From: Gigaspora margarita
Lineage: Eukaryota > Glomeromycota > Glomeromycetes > Diversisporales > Gigasporaceae
Direction of reading: 5' to 3'
NCBI GenBank assembly: GCA_009809945.1
Contig: WTPW01000662.1
Coordinates: 1 to 64,000 of the forward strand
Length of the DNA stretch: 64,000 nt
Shown here: positions 12,091-24,165 of the stretch, piece after piece
Position numbering within the stretch: the stretch's first letter is position 1
How the letters are laid out: every line of letters starts with the position of its first letter
The notes under the pieces: generated by a model
Told to the model about the DNA's origin: nothing
Databases searched by the model: none
What the model saw: the letters and a program-made list of their open reading frames with translations, nothing else
Position numbers and translations under genes: made by a program

Positions 12091-12930
12091 CTAGTATAAT
12101 CCTATAATTTTTTTACTGATAGCATTAATATTTTTTAACAGTTCAAGAACAGATTTATTAGTCACAGGTTGATTATTTTGTTTGTTCAATTGCAATTTTA
12201 TATCATGTAGTATGAGGTTTGAAATCAACTCAGCAGATTTTTTAAATTTTGTTTGTTTTGGCATTAAGTATGTTCTCGAGAAAATTTTGCTTCTTCACAA
12301 AATATCAAATACAACAAATATAAACAAATAATGATGCCTAAATTTACTATCATAAAGCTGCAATAAATGTTAGATATACTGTTGAAATGGTATATGCTGG
12401 TTGCAAAATTCATCTTCATGACCACCTATTCTATAAGAAATAAAATTGGAAATGCTGCAGGTAGAAGCATTGGATCAGTATATTTATTTCTTGATTTGTT
12501 TAAATGCAGTTCAGAATTATATTCAACCAATTTTTTCTATTATTTGACAATTCTTGTATTATTTTTAGTAATTTTAATGCATGTTCTTTTTAGAATTATA
12601 TACATATACTATACCCAAGCTTCTTAGTCAGAATTACCATTAGTAATATCAGATAATTTGGCATAATCTAAACTTTGTTTTCTTTTCATATTGAACACAA
12701 CTTCCTTGTAATCATTATGATTTTTCATCCATTAGATCTACTATATACCTAGTATAATGTTCTATCTCTTTTGGTTTAACATCAGCTATTATAATAGTTG
12801 CTTTTAGAGCAATTGGTATCCTTTCATCCAGTTTAATATTTTTATATATAATATTATGGTTGTTTAAAGCAGTAGCAATCTTATGTTTTCTAATATGTAA
12901 TATTTTTTTCAAGTTTTTTTTTCTGATAGT
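12091..12930 (-). pseudogene. Unidentified degenerate protein-coding region
   Basis: Four minus-strand frames with protein-like composition follow one another and are joined only by small frameshifts. Frame 12715-12912 reads KHKIATALNNHNIIYK...DERIPIALKATIIIADVKPKE and continues in a shifted frame with NDYKEVVFNMKRKQSLDYA. A third segment (LLKIIQELSNNRKNW, then YTDPMLLPAAFPILF and GGHEDEFCNQHIPFQQYI) crosses 12370-12620. An ATG-started 57-codon frame lies at 12091-12264 (MPKQTKFKKSAELISNLILH...). I do not recognise the family. It may be a mobile-element accessory or a decayed host gene. The plus-strand frame at 12367-12627 is its shadow. Confidence 0.45.
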
Positions 12931-13541
12931 TGTTCTTGTCCTACAAATAGACCTTTAAATAATTATATAATATGTATAGAGATAAAGGCAAAATAGTAGT
13001 AAGTGAAGTGAAATTTTGCACAAATGTAATTATATGATCTTTTAATTTGTGAATGTGTGCTTCAGTTTGTAAGTTGAATAAGATTTATGCATAAATAGGC
13101 TGTGGAAATCAAAAGCTGTTCTGGAATTGTTAATTCATGAAGACATGATAGTGTTGACTGATTCACATATTTGCCAGAGAGAACAATGAAGTTTTATTGA
13201 TATCTAACAATTGTTTGCAAGTTTGACATATCAGGATATCAAACAGACTTTCTTCTTTATTCCAATATAACTTTATAACTGCTGTTGTCAATATACGGAT
13301 GTCCATACACAAAATCAATTTGAAAAAATGATTTTCGAATTTCTAATGAACTTTAAGTAAGGGCCAGTTGTCTCTTTCATATCAGTAATGGTTAAACGCA
13401 CTTGGATAGATAAACTAGAATGGACTGCACAACACAATTCTCATAATTTATTACAATTATTTTTTCTCAAAATTCTGCTAATCAATTATTCACGATTATT
13501 CTACTGATTGGTTGTGGCCAGTTCGCATATAGCTAGTTGTA
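12931..13541. other. AT-rich spacer
   Basis: No gene or bounded repeat recognised before the hAT-like nest begins. Confidence 0.4.
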
Positions 13542-14247
13542 CTCTCTTCTAGTGTTCCTTATACCTGAACTGAAGACCCAAACCCGACCTGGACCCAGTC
13601 TTTTAGACCAGGTTGAACCATAATTTTTTGAACCTAATCAGGTTTGGGTCATGAAAAAGACCTGGACCAATAGAAACCAGACTGATCCAGTTTATAAAAA
13701 TGATTTTTTTTGCACATTGTAGTATTCTGGCCTAGGTCACAGGTCAGATATTTTATAGACAGACATTTGTCTGATTGGCTGATATAAATCAATTACCTGG
13801 GTAACTTATTTATACAGTTTAAAGTATGTAATGTTTCACTAACAAAAAATCACTGTAAAAGCCTAACTCAAAAAAACGTCTATATTCATTGTGCAAAAAT
13901 AATAAAAATAATTAGTAATCCCAAGAACTTCACTTAGGGGCAAATATTTTTACTATTTATTGTAGTACTAGTCATATTAACTATACATAAGCTCTAAATA
14001 TTAGAAACAGTCAATGAAAAAAAAGAAGTTTGAGATGTTACATGTAAGATCTAAACCTAAAGAACTTGGTTTATACTGTTTATCATGCTATTATAATAAT
14101 AAATTTATACTAATGCTCTTATTTTATATATTCTGAGTATTATAAAGTTATCCTTTGGGTTAAGTAGTACTATAGATTGATAATATGCACGGTCTATGAG
14201 TTTTATTAATTACATAGGCTAAAGGTCATATTGTATCTCTAATAAAG

Positions 14248-16190
14248 GTCATGATTAGTGCTCCTACGAACCGGACTTGAACTAGACTTTAGTCAAGTCT
14301 GAGTCTAGTTCAATTTTTGGACCAGACTCGGACTTTTATTTTTAGACTTTTTAGTCAAGTCTGAGTTCAGTCCAGGTCCAGTTCGAAGTTCACGAATTGG
14401 TCCAAGTTTGAATATAGTTATATGTATTTTTTGGCGCTGAACAAGTTTACTTAGTGCATGTTTTTTAGAATTAATTAGTAAAATTTTATAAATTTATTAA
14501 TTGATACTAACTTTATGCACTAAGTAAACTTATTCAGCGACTAAAAATGCATCAAATCAGCAGAATTATTTTTATTTTACTTGAAATTTAGAAAACAGAT
14601 GCATAATTTTGGTTTTTTGATCATAAAATCAAATTTAAGCATCTATTTTCCAAATTTCAAGTAAAATAAAAAACAATCAGCTGATTTAATGTATTTTTAG
14701 GTGCTGAATAAGTTTACTTAATGCATTAAGTTAGAATTAATTAGTGAATCACAAGATTTTATAGAATTTTATTAATAGAATTCTATGAAATCTTATGATT
14801 CACAAAATTTTATTAATTAATTCTAACTTTATACACTAAGTAAAATTGTTCAGCACCTACAAATACATTAAATCAGCCAAATATTTTTTATTTTACTTGA
14901 AATTTGGAGAATAGATACTTAAATTTGATTTTTTGATCAAAAATCCAAAATTATGTATCTATTCTCTAAATTTCAAGTAATATAAAAATAATTATGCTGA
15001 TTTGATATATTTTTAGGTGCTGAATAAGTTTACTTAGTGCATTAAGTTAGAATTATTTAATAAAAATTTGTGAATTATAAGGTTTTATAGAATTTTATTA
15101 ATAAAATTCTATAAAACTTATAACTTACAAATACTTATTAATTAATTCTAACTTAATGCACTAAGTAAACTTATCCAGCACCTAAAAATACATCAAATCA
15201 GCATAATTATTTTTATATTACTTGAAATTTAGAGAATAGATGCATAATTTGGATTTTTGATCAAAAAAATCAAAGTTAAGCATCTATTCTCCAAACTTTA
15301 AGTAAACTAAAAAATATTTGGCCAATTTAATGTATTTTTAAAGTGCTACACAATTTTACTTAGTGCATAAAGTTAGAATTAATTAATAAAATTTGGTGAA
15401 TCATAAGATTTCATAGAATTCTATTAATAAAATTCTATAAAATCTTGTGATTCACAAGATTTCACTAATTAATTCTAACTTAGTGCACTAAGTAAACTTA
15501 TTCAGCACCTAAAAATATATTAAATCAGCCAATTGTTTTTTATTTTACTTGAAATTTGGAAAATAGATGCTTAAATTTGACTTTTTGATCAAAAATCTAA
15601 ATTTATACATCTATCCTCTAATTTCAAGTAAAATAAAAAATAATTCTGCCAATTTGATGCATTTTTAGGTGCTGAATAAGTTTACTTAGTGCATAAAGTT
15701 AGAATTAATTAATAAAATTTTGTGAATTATAAGATTTTATAAAATTTTATTAATAAAATTTTATAAAATCTTAAAATTCATAAAATTTTACTACAGTCAG
15801 ACCTCCCTAAATGCAAGTCGTTGGGCCAAACTTTTGATGGCTTGCATTTAGATAACAATAAAAAAAATTGCATTTATGGAGGCTACAAATATATTCAGGC
15901 CAGAATTTAAGATTGTATTTAGAGAGGTGTTGCATTTAGGGAGGTTGCATTTAGAGAGGTCTGACTGTAATTAATTCTAAAAACATGCACTAAGTAAACT
16001 TGTTTAGTGCCAAAAAATACATATAACTATATTTGAACTCAGACAGTTTGCAAACTTTGAACTGGACCCAGACCGAACTCATAATTGAGTCTGAGTTTCA
16101 TTTGAAGTCCAAAATTAGTAAAATTTAGAGTCTGAGTCTGGTTCGATTCCAGACTGAACCCAAACTGAACCTTGGAGCACTAGTCATGAT
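14248..16190. mobile_element. Inner hAT-like element with perfect 8-bp TSD
   Basis: The body is 14256-16182. TIR TAGTGCTCC is exact at both ends, and GTCATGAT is duplicated exactly at 14248-14255 and 16183-16190, the hAT signature. Subterminal tracts are made of GGACTTGAACTAGAC / AGTCTGAGTC words (14270-14400 and 16040-16170). The interior (14430-16020) is a ladder of inverted repeats alternating an AGTTTACTTAGTGCA word, TTTTACTTGAAATTTGGA and a TTTTTGATCAAAAA palindrome. It is non-coding and carries a third element at 15794-15967. Confidence 0.9.
15792..15969. mobile_element. 174-bp TA-flanked MITE (Tc1/mariner-pogo type)
   Basis: The body is 15794-15967. TIRs CAGTCAGACCTCCCTAAATG and CAGTCAGACCTCTCTAAATG pair over 23 bp with one mismatch, with TA on both sides. 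It is the youngest layer of the nest. It resembles the ends of the 31042-31227 element. Confidence 0.9.
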
Positions 16191-16618
16191 ATTATAATAA
16201 ATCAAATTTGATTGTTTCAAAGATAATAAATAAACAAAGATACAGAAGTTTCACTAATAATTTATTTATATATTAACTCTTTAATAAGTTGGATATTTAA
16301 TAATAAATATTTCATAGCTTCTTTAAGAGAAGTTTTCTTCATTTTCTAGTAATTAAAATAATAAAAACATTTTAAAAATTATGCAATTTTATTGGTTAAT
16401 AATCATGAATAAATCAACAAAAATTTTATGACCATTGACCCTGGTCATGACCCGAGTTAAATATCTGGTCACTATTATTTGACTCAGTTCCGGTTTGGGT
16501 TGGGTATCAAATATTTGAGTACAGGTTTACGCTTGGACCTGGACCAGTTTTCCAGTTTGACTTCAGGTTTTTGCTAAAACCCAGCCTGGCCTGGCCAGTA
16601 AGGAACACTACTCTCATC

Positions 16619-16969
16619 CATGTATAATTTCTATTGTGTAAACTGAATAAACCTAGGCCCAGAGCAGGCACTTTGAAATCAAAAAAAAATTTATAACGTA
16701 AATGATATAATATATTAAATAAGTAACATAAATAATACAATACATTATAAATAATGTTATTTATTTTATTTATTTATATTCATGGTGCTTAATAAAGCAA
16801 TCTGGGCATTGCTTATTAACACATAAAGGAATTTTATGCACTATATACCACATATAACATTGTAGAGAATTCTTGTCATGTTTTCTATACTCGCCATGTA
16901 TTGAAACTGGCACCAAATACAAGAACCTCTCTCTTCACATCATTCCAGATAATGGGCTTATGGTTGTAA
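16619..16969. other. AT-rich spacer
   Basis: Nothing recognised. It may include the 3' untranslated part of the neighbouring PiggyBac-type relic. Confidence 0.35.
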
Positions 16970-17960
16970 TTATGCAATGTGTGCTAAATTTTTTTGTAGC
17001 ATAAAAGATTTTGTTTCAAGATTTTGTAATTCTGATTGAATTGTTACTTTTTTCATGTATGTAATTTTTAATTCATTTTCAATGAATTTTTCAACTAAAC
17101 TACTCACTAAATTTATTCTTAAATCTTTGTGAATCATAACCAAGTTAAAAGTTTTTGGAATAAGGAAGGTATTAACAATACTAGTATCAAGAAGCCAAAA
17201 AAAAATACTGCCATCCAAGTGCATAATAGCTCTTTAATTGGTCTGCTATATCTACACCATCCATATGATGGTTATAATCATCAATTATAGTTGGTATGGA
17301 GAGAACTTTTTACTTGCATCACCAAATACACTATATACTTTGTTAGCATTAGTATAGTTGTTGGTAGTTATTGTCTTTCTCTTTCTATTTGACATTCTTC
17401 ACAAGAAATTTTATGTATGGTTGTTAACATTGTTGCTAGACCATTATCTATTCAGTACACAACTGATACATGAGTATCTCATTTTATCTTTTGTGATTTT
17501 TAAATTTTTAAAAAAGTAGAAAATTTTATGTATTACTTTTTGCTATTCCACAACTACAATACCTATTTTTTTGCATATAACTAAACAAATTTATACTTGT
17601 AAAAAATTATGCATGTAGATATCAAATGCCTTGTCCTTAGAGAGTTGAGATATTGGAGATACACCTGCTAGCCAATCTTATTAATATTTGGAATTGGATT
17701 AATTTCAGAATTAGCTTCAATACAGAAGGTAAAAATAAAACATTAAGTATATCCTGAATCACATAATGAAATTATTTTATAGCTTTCTGGTATGAGCTTA
17801 TATTTAATTCATACTGTATAACTACATTTTTTCTTTAAATTTAGCAATTATTTCATTAATCAAAATTTGTGATTTTGATAAGTAAATCAATTTTGTAACT
17901 TATTATATATAAGTAGCTAAATGTTCAGCTTTTGAATACATAGTAATTGTGAATTTTTTT
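16970..17960 (-). pseudogene. PiggyBac-type (DDE_Tnp_1_7) transposase relic
   Basis: Minus-strand fragments line up in the order of a PiggyBac transposase. CDSGYT lies near 17750. Then come DIYMHNFFTSINLFSYMQKN (the second catalytic-Asp neighbourhood, DN-FFTS, with the N changed to H), VYSVFGDASKKFSPY, and DGVDIADQLKSYY, the family hallmark GVD--DQ---YY, near 17260. WLLDTSIVNTFLI and SHKDFRL-like IHKDLRINLVSSLVEKF follow in the open frame 16970-17224. There are several stops, and a frameshift occurs in the T-run at 17205. The usual 500-600-residue length is not reached and no TTAA-flanked TIRs were found. It is a dead copy. Confidence 0.75.
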
Positions 17961-19085
17961 GTTTTATTTTAAAGGTAGGGTGTAAGCATTTCCAAATTCA
18001 TATAAAATAGATTGTAGATCAACTTTGTGTAACCGATATCATATGATTTACATGTAAAAATTATATGATTCTACCAATCAGAACTAACAATTCTTTGTGT
18101 AACTCCTAAAAAACATATAGAATCCCAGAAATCTTTTATTATATATAATGTTAATTTTTTTTAAAGCAATATATATTTTGAAACTTCACTATTATAAACA
18201 ACACATTTTAATCTACATGTCAAATAAATTTGATACAATTTGACTAAGTTGTTAAAAATTTTATCAGAAACATTTTTTTATTACTATATAAAAATCCAAT
18301 ATACTATATAGATCATATGAAAAATAATCTACATACACGATACCCTTAAATATGAATATAATGCTTATTTTTTTATTTTTTATTTTTTTAAAAAAAATTA
18401 AATTAAAGATTTAAAATAAGGCTTTTAAAATTACAAGTTCATTTAATATTCTTCTCCCTCTATATTTTGGATATTTCTAATCTGTACTTGTTATTGATCA
18501 TATTGTTGATAATAACTAATTATTCACTAGGACACTATACTTATAACATGACCAAGAGCATGTTATAATACAATATCTACTATAAAAAATAGTAATTATC
18601 ATTAACAACATGATCCAATAACTATATTATACCAGGAACATAGTATGAATTATGAAATATATGGTTACCTATGTACAAAATCTTGAATTTGATTGGATGC
18701 CATATTCAAAATTGATTATTTGATGTGCATTAATATCATATACTAAGTAGATTTTGCATTTGTTTATTGTCAATAAAAGCATTTTTTGTGTAATTCATTT
18801 GATAAACTTGTGGCTGTTTGCATCTTCTATATTCTGGTATAATATCTATACCTGTTATACCTTGACACTTGTTATATATACTAAGCAGATCTAATATTAA
18901 ATTAGATATACTTTGATTATTAAATTTGTTTAATGCTATATTAAATCGATTTTTGTGAATTTTATTATGATAGACTTGTGGCTGTGCATAGCTTATAAAA
19001 TTCTAATATAATAAGTTAAGCTTGTGATGAAGTGGTCATTATTGTAAGATCAGCTAACTTTATTGTAGTTTTTGTCTTTTATAAT
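17961..19085. other. AT-rich spacer
   Basis: No gene recognised. It could contain further decayed N-terminal PiggyBac sequence on the minus strand. Confidence 0.35.
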
Positions 19086-19705
19086 TAGAACAGTGTATTG
19101 GTTGAGGTTTTTATTGTTATTAAGTTTATAAAGATTTTTGTGCAGAAGAGAGGAAGTTATCTTTTGTTTCACTATTGTATGCCTTAGTAAAAACTGGCTC
19201 TATCTCTCTCTCTCATTTTAAGTATCCTTGCTAGTATTAGTAGCATTAGTTTGGTTGAGCAATATATTGAATAGTTAAGGATCATGGCTATAGTAGCAGT
19301 ATAGTGCAAGAACTATCAATAGCAGTTTTTGATCTCTGCAGCTGCAGTGGTAATGCAAGGACAGGGACAAATGCCCTCCATTAGGTGTTTTGTTATAAAG
19401 CCTCAGCGTGCTTTATTGGCAAATTACTCTGAAAGAGTATATTAAAAGAACTTAAGATATGGGTAGAAGCCAGAGGGTTTAAATAGGTAACCCCCTAGTT
19501 GGGTTGCAGGCATAGCAGCTAGTGTAGAACCTCCAGGAGGACTACTTAAATTATACAACCAAGAGTTGTATATGTGGCTAGTTGTGCTCTCATTATACAA
19601 ATATAATATGTAGCTTAGTTCTCAGACTGAGCCAACCCATTTGTACCAATAAAGTGCCAGGGTACCTAAGTGATCACCTTTAATATTAAAAAAAAAATAG
19701 AACAG
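19086..19705 (+). mobile_element. Retroposon 3' part with poly(A)
   Basis: The stretch 19480-19697 matches the 3' part of the retroposon at 40.0-41.2 kb: GGGTTGCAGGCATAGCAGCTAGT, GTTGTGCTCTCATTATACAAAT, ACCAATAAAGT and GTACCTAAGTG, then A10. TAGAACAG occurs at 19086-19093 and right after the A-run at 19698-19705, a possible 8-bp TSD that would set the 5' limit. That TSD is short and could be chance. Confidence 0.6.
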
Positions 19706-19770
19706 CTTTGGATAGTAATTTGAACAATTTTGAACAATTAAATAAAGTAAATTATTTAAAATTATTAAGG

Positions 19771-21240
19771 TAAGAGTGTGGCACCTTAGAGAAGTTGTCA
19801 AGGTATCACCCCCAAGTAACAGGTTGCTAGTTCAAATCCTACTGTTAATGCTTTGGACAATAGGCCTGTATTTGGTAACTATGTGGCTTATATTATTTGG
19901 GTTGTAAAATCTGTTACCTTGGTTCTACTATCTTGAATGGGAGCTTTATAGTACAATAGTATTAATATTATTTGCAAATTCAGAGAGCCAGAAAAATAGA
20001 AACCTGTTTGGCAAGTCCCAAATTAGGAGATAATAGTAATCTACAATAGTACTACCAAAAAAAAGATGAGTAGTCAGGATTGAAACGAACCTAATAAGAG
20101 CAGGTAGCTTTTCACCAAATCTATATCTAGAAGTAGAATGGGACATAGAAGAATTATAGTAGACAGTTAGTGCAGGGTAAAAGCTCTTAGATCTGTGATT
20201 ATCTAAAAGGGTTGTGGCCCACAATATCTGCATTATATAAATGTAGTACCATATTACCGCGAAATAATGATTATAGGTGTTATTTTAAAAATTGCATCTC
20301 CTAAAAATAGCATACTTGGTTTCAAAATAATGCTTATGTGAGTCCTGAAATAGCATGCACCATATATAGAATACTATTTAATCGAATGTATAACAAAAGA
20401 TGTTCAACGAATGCTTCATATTTATTCTTTTTAGCTTTAATTGCTTAAGAATAACTATCATTAAATGTTCAATTAGTGCTATCCTTATTCTAGCAGGATA
20501 ATAAATTGATATGGCTATTCATTTGTTTTAATACTGGAATATAATTTTTGATAATAAACAAATGTTTTATGCACATCTTTTTAAAGTTAGAACTATAATG
20601 GCCTTAGAGTACTATGTAATGATAACAAAGAACAAAAAAAATAAGATTATAAATCTATAGGTGATACCTGATTATAATCTGGCTCTCATCCATCTTGCCC
20701 TTTCTCTTCATTTATTGCACCTAGTGTCCTGCCTGTTGTCATGTGTGATGAGTTGAATGCGCTGCACCATAGCAATACTTTATATATTTGCAAGTTTTAA
20801 AAAATAAATAATTTGCTTTTTACTATTACTACGTAGAAGTTTAACAATAGGTTAATTGTTCCTATATATATATATATATTAAGGTTTAGATTTTTAGCGC
20901 CATTACAGGATAAAAAATTGAGTTATCTCAAAATAGCACATATGTGCATACTCAAAAAGCATGCAGGTGATTAAATCACCAGATGCATGTTATTTTGCGG
21001 TAATACAGTATGTTGAGTAGTAATAGGAGGAGGATCATGAACCAGAAGGTTTAAATAGGCAATTCCCATAATTGGGTTGTAGGTATGGCAGCTAGTATAG
21101 AACCTTTAGGCAGACTACTTAAATTAGGTAACAAAAGTGACATGCAGCTAGTTGTATTTTTATTCATGTAACAAATATTATATTACTATAACTTACAATA
21201 AAATCCTGGCCATAGCACCTGGTCTCTAAACTTAAAAAAA
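19771..21240 (+). mobile_element. tRNA-derived retroposon, split by a MITE
   Basis: The head has a pol III A-box-like TGGCACCTTAGAG (about 19779) and B-box-like AGTTCAAATCC (19829-19839), with a CACCCCCAAGTAACAGGT segment shared with the 40-kb copy. The body continues to 20246, is interrupted by the TA-flanked MITE 20249-21008, and resumes with AAGGTTTAAATAGGCAA, GGGTTGTAGGTATGGCAGC and an A-rich tail near 21235. So it is one retroposon in two pieces. No convincing TSD was found. Confidence 0.7.
20247..21010. mobile_element. TA-flanked MITE inside the retroposon
   Basis: The body is 20249-21008. Ends CCATATTACCGCGAAATAA and CTGTATTACCGCAAAATAA (reverse) pair, with TA on both sides. The ends resemble those of the 24168-25060 element (CCATATTTTCGC). 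It is non-coding. Confidence 0.8.
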
Positions 21241-22900
21241 ATTATCTATTTAAATTTAACTTGACTGTGTTTAGCACCTAAAAATATATAATCAATATTT
21301 TTAGACAAATTTATTAGTTATTAAAGCCTAGACATAATTGGATAATCTGGATATTTTACCAGTATAATCACATAGAATGTGCAACATAGGATGTAGAGGG
21401 ATGGTATTGTTCAACTTTTTTTGATGTCCACTATGCTGATTTTTGCAAAATTCTTTTTTGGTAGGAGTAATGATTTTCTTTTATTCATTTTTGAAAGGAG
21501 TTAGGATTTTTGCATCATGTAGATCATGCTTTATAATGCACAAATGATTATTAATTATACAGAATCAAAACTGACATTTCAGACCATGAGAAATTTTATA
21601 TCCGTAAATTAGGATCATTTGCATGCTAATGTTATAATAGATTCGTCATAATTCATAATTGATGAATTAATAATCAATTTCATCTATTTCTATTATTTTT
21701 TTTAAAAAAAAAACTGACTTTCGATTGTTACTCCACTTTGTATTTTTGAATTTTAACAAATAGACTTCTATTCATTATGTAATATTGTATTTTTAAAATA
21801 TGAATAACATTTATAACATGCATTGATGAATTATATACCATGTATCGATAGAAGCCACAATTAATTTTGATACGAACTCAACCTTAAAACGTATTATCTG
21901 TTGCGTAAGTTTGTAACAGAATATTTTATAGTAATTCATGATAGAAATTATGATAACTTTAATACAAACTAATTCACTTTTTTGGCATTATGGTAAAATT
22001 GCCAAGTGATTTTTGGCATATTCCATCAAGTTTGTAATTTTGACATAATAGTTCAGTATTATAATTTGGGATCTGTAAGACTAATGTAAATATTAAAACT
22101 TAGTATATATGGTTTTACATATATATATCTTTGTTAAGTACAAAAATTTGATCCTTTCAAAGCATCTTCGCTATCAAATAATTGAAAAAAATTTGGAAGT
22201 CTTATTAGAACAATTGTTAAGCACTTAGGTATAGTGTTTTTTAAGATACTCAGATATAAATGACTATATAGAGGATGTCTAAAGCCATGCCTAGTCATAT
22301 GTTTTTGACTCTTTAATTAAGTTATGGTAAGAGTTTAGACATTTATTTATTGTTGTACTGATCCGCATGATCAAAATAATCAAAATAAACAACTTTATTG
22401 GCTTTACATATGTGATTAGATATGGGTTTAGATAATTATAATAAGCTAAAATATTACTTTACAAGGTACTACAAATAATGTACCCTCCATTATATAATAT
22501 ACCTTGGAGTGCAAATCAAATTTTCACTACATGAAATTTAATGTATTTGCATAGCAAATTACAATACAGTCTGCCATAGTTTGGTCCTGGCTTATAAGAG
22601 ATCCAAATATTTTGTTCTCTATATATGCATATCTTTTCCAATATCATTTTTTATTGTTATGCTTTTGAAAGGTGCAACTATATAGCTGCAATAAATATGA
22701 ATTTATATTTTTGGCAACCAAAATAATTTCAGCTGCTGTAATTATTCTCACCTGCAGTAATAATTTTTGGCTACCATAATTATTATTAGCTGAAGTAATT
22801 ATTTTGAATGCCATAATCGTTGAAATATAAAAATGTTATAATGCTATAAATCATCACAAATTTAGACACCTGTATATAGAGCAATGACAGTGCAAGGAAG
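21241..22900. other. AT-rich spacer
   Basis: No gene recognised. Short interleaved inverted words (CAGCTGCTGTAATTATT / AGCTGAAGTAATTATTTTG) lie at 22720-22810. Confidence 0.4.
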
Positions 22901-22904
22901 GAGT

Positions 22905-23385
22905 GTATGAAGTTTAATTCATTCACTTTGATAATTGTGTTTCAAAAGAATGAAGTTGAAGATTAATTCTGTTCACTTTAATATTTGTGATTCAAAAGAA
23001 TGTATGATTAACCGTAATCAGTATGAAGTTTAATTTGTTCGCTTTAATGAATTTTACAGGAGGGCACCAAATTTCCAAGTCAAATGCATTGAGTCTAGGT
23101 TGGCATTATTCCTAGCTATTAGCAGGTTCTGTAGCATAATTATCAGCTTGGCATATTTTACTTAATGAATAGATATGATTCAATAGTTAGTAAAATTTTT
23201 TATTATTGGAACAAATTGATAAATTCTGATTTAGCTGACCATGATTCCAATGTACTCCAACATATTCTGACCCAGAATTTTGGAGACCCCTTTATGAGTT
23301 CCATTTAATAATTGTGTTTCAAGAAAATGCATGTATGATTAACATAATCATTTAAATTTTGTTCACTTTAACAGTTATCAGGCTT
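22905..23385. repeat. Irregular direct repeats, about four copies
   Basis: The phrase GAAGTTTAATT...TTCACTTTAATAATTGTG followed by TTCAAAAGAATG recurs near 22909, 22960, 23030 and 23310. Copies are spaced unevenly and partly degenerate. Non-coding. Confidence 0.55.
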
Positions 23386-24042
23386 TCTGACCATATTTTG
23401 TATCAAATAATTAGGTCAAATAGAGTAAGTCTTAAAAAGTATGATTGAAAGCCCAATAATGGGTATTCCCATACCTGGCACATATAATCATACTGGTCCT
23501 GCACAGCATCACATGTTGTGCAGCTATCTTATGGATATAAACAAAATTAAAAAGACTATGAGCAGCCAAAATAAACAACACTAATGCAAGGTACTTGGTG
23601 ATGACAATAGTGTACTAATTTGGTGTATTAGATAGCATGCCAATACAGGACCCAAATATATAGTACAAAGGTAATACTTTATGCATTTTAGCAAAAACTC
23701 ACAAAATTTAAAAAGCAAAAAAAACAGTTTTTTTAATTATTTTGGTATCTAGTTGTCCAATTTGAATAAACTTTTTTTAAAATAAAACTTCTAGTAAGGC
23801 ATATTTAGCAAAAAAGAGTTAATTAATTCTTTTCATTAACCAATAGTTATTTAAAAAATATAGATTTGTTATTTTTAGCAAATTAAGTCAAAATTGGACA
23901 AAATACAGTTATAAACTATATGAGAGATGTTCAGAGTCATGACAACACAGATATAGTACAAAGTTGATAAACCAATTATATTTAAATATATTTATATAAA
24001 GGTGTGTGTGCATGTAATATAACATACATGTGCATAAACTTT
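23386..24042. other. AT-rich spacer
   Basis: Nothing recognised. It lies downstream of the minus-strand gypsy relic. I could not extend RNase H or integrase into it. Confidence 0.4.
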
Positions 24043-24165
24043 TTATATAACTTTTAAAGAATAAGTTGGTTGAAAAGTATAGTAATTTGGATAAAATTTT
24101 AGAAATATTTTCAATAATAGGAGGCTAATTCCAAGAAGCTCTTTAATTGTTTCAGAATTCTTGAG

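Larger units (their letters stand above)
13542..16618. mobile_element. Outer hAT-like element of a three-level nest
   Basis: The body is 13550-16610. Both ends begin TAGTGTTCCTTA when read inward. Flanking 8-mers CTCTCTTC (13542-13549) and CTCTCATC (16611-16618) differ at one base and fit an 8-bp hAT TSD. The ends carry degenerate CCTGGACC/AACCCGACC words (13560-13700 and 16430-16600). There is no transposase. The two halves are separated by a second complete element (14256-16182), so the original element was about 1.1 kb. Confidence 0.8.

Noticed and set aside
19779..19839. Functional tRNA gene
   Set aside because: A and B boxes are present, but the sequence does not fold into a cloverleaf by eye and is part of a dispersed poly(A)-tailed repeat.
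19946..20233. 95-codon minus-strand ATG frame inside the retroposon
   Set aside because: The related retroposon copy at 40 kb has no equivalent protein in the same frame, so it is not conserved.
22905..23385. CRISPR-like array
   Set aside because: Repeats are few, unevenly spaced and diverged, and the genome is eukaryotic.
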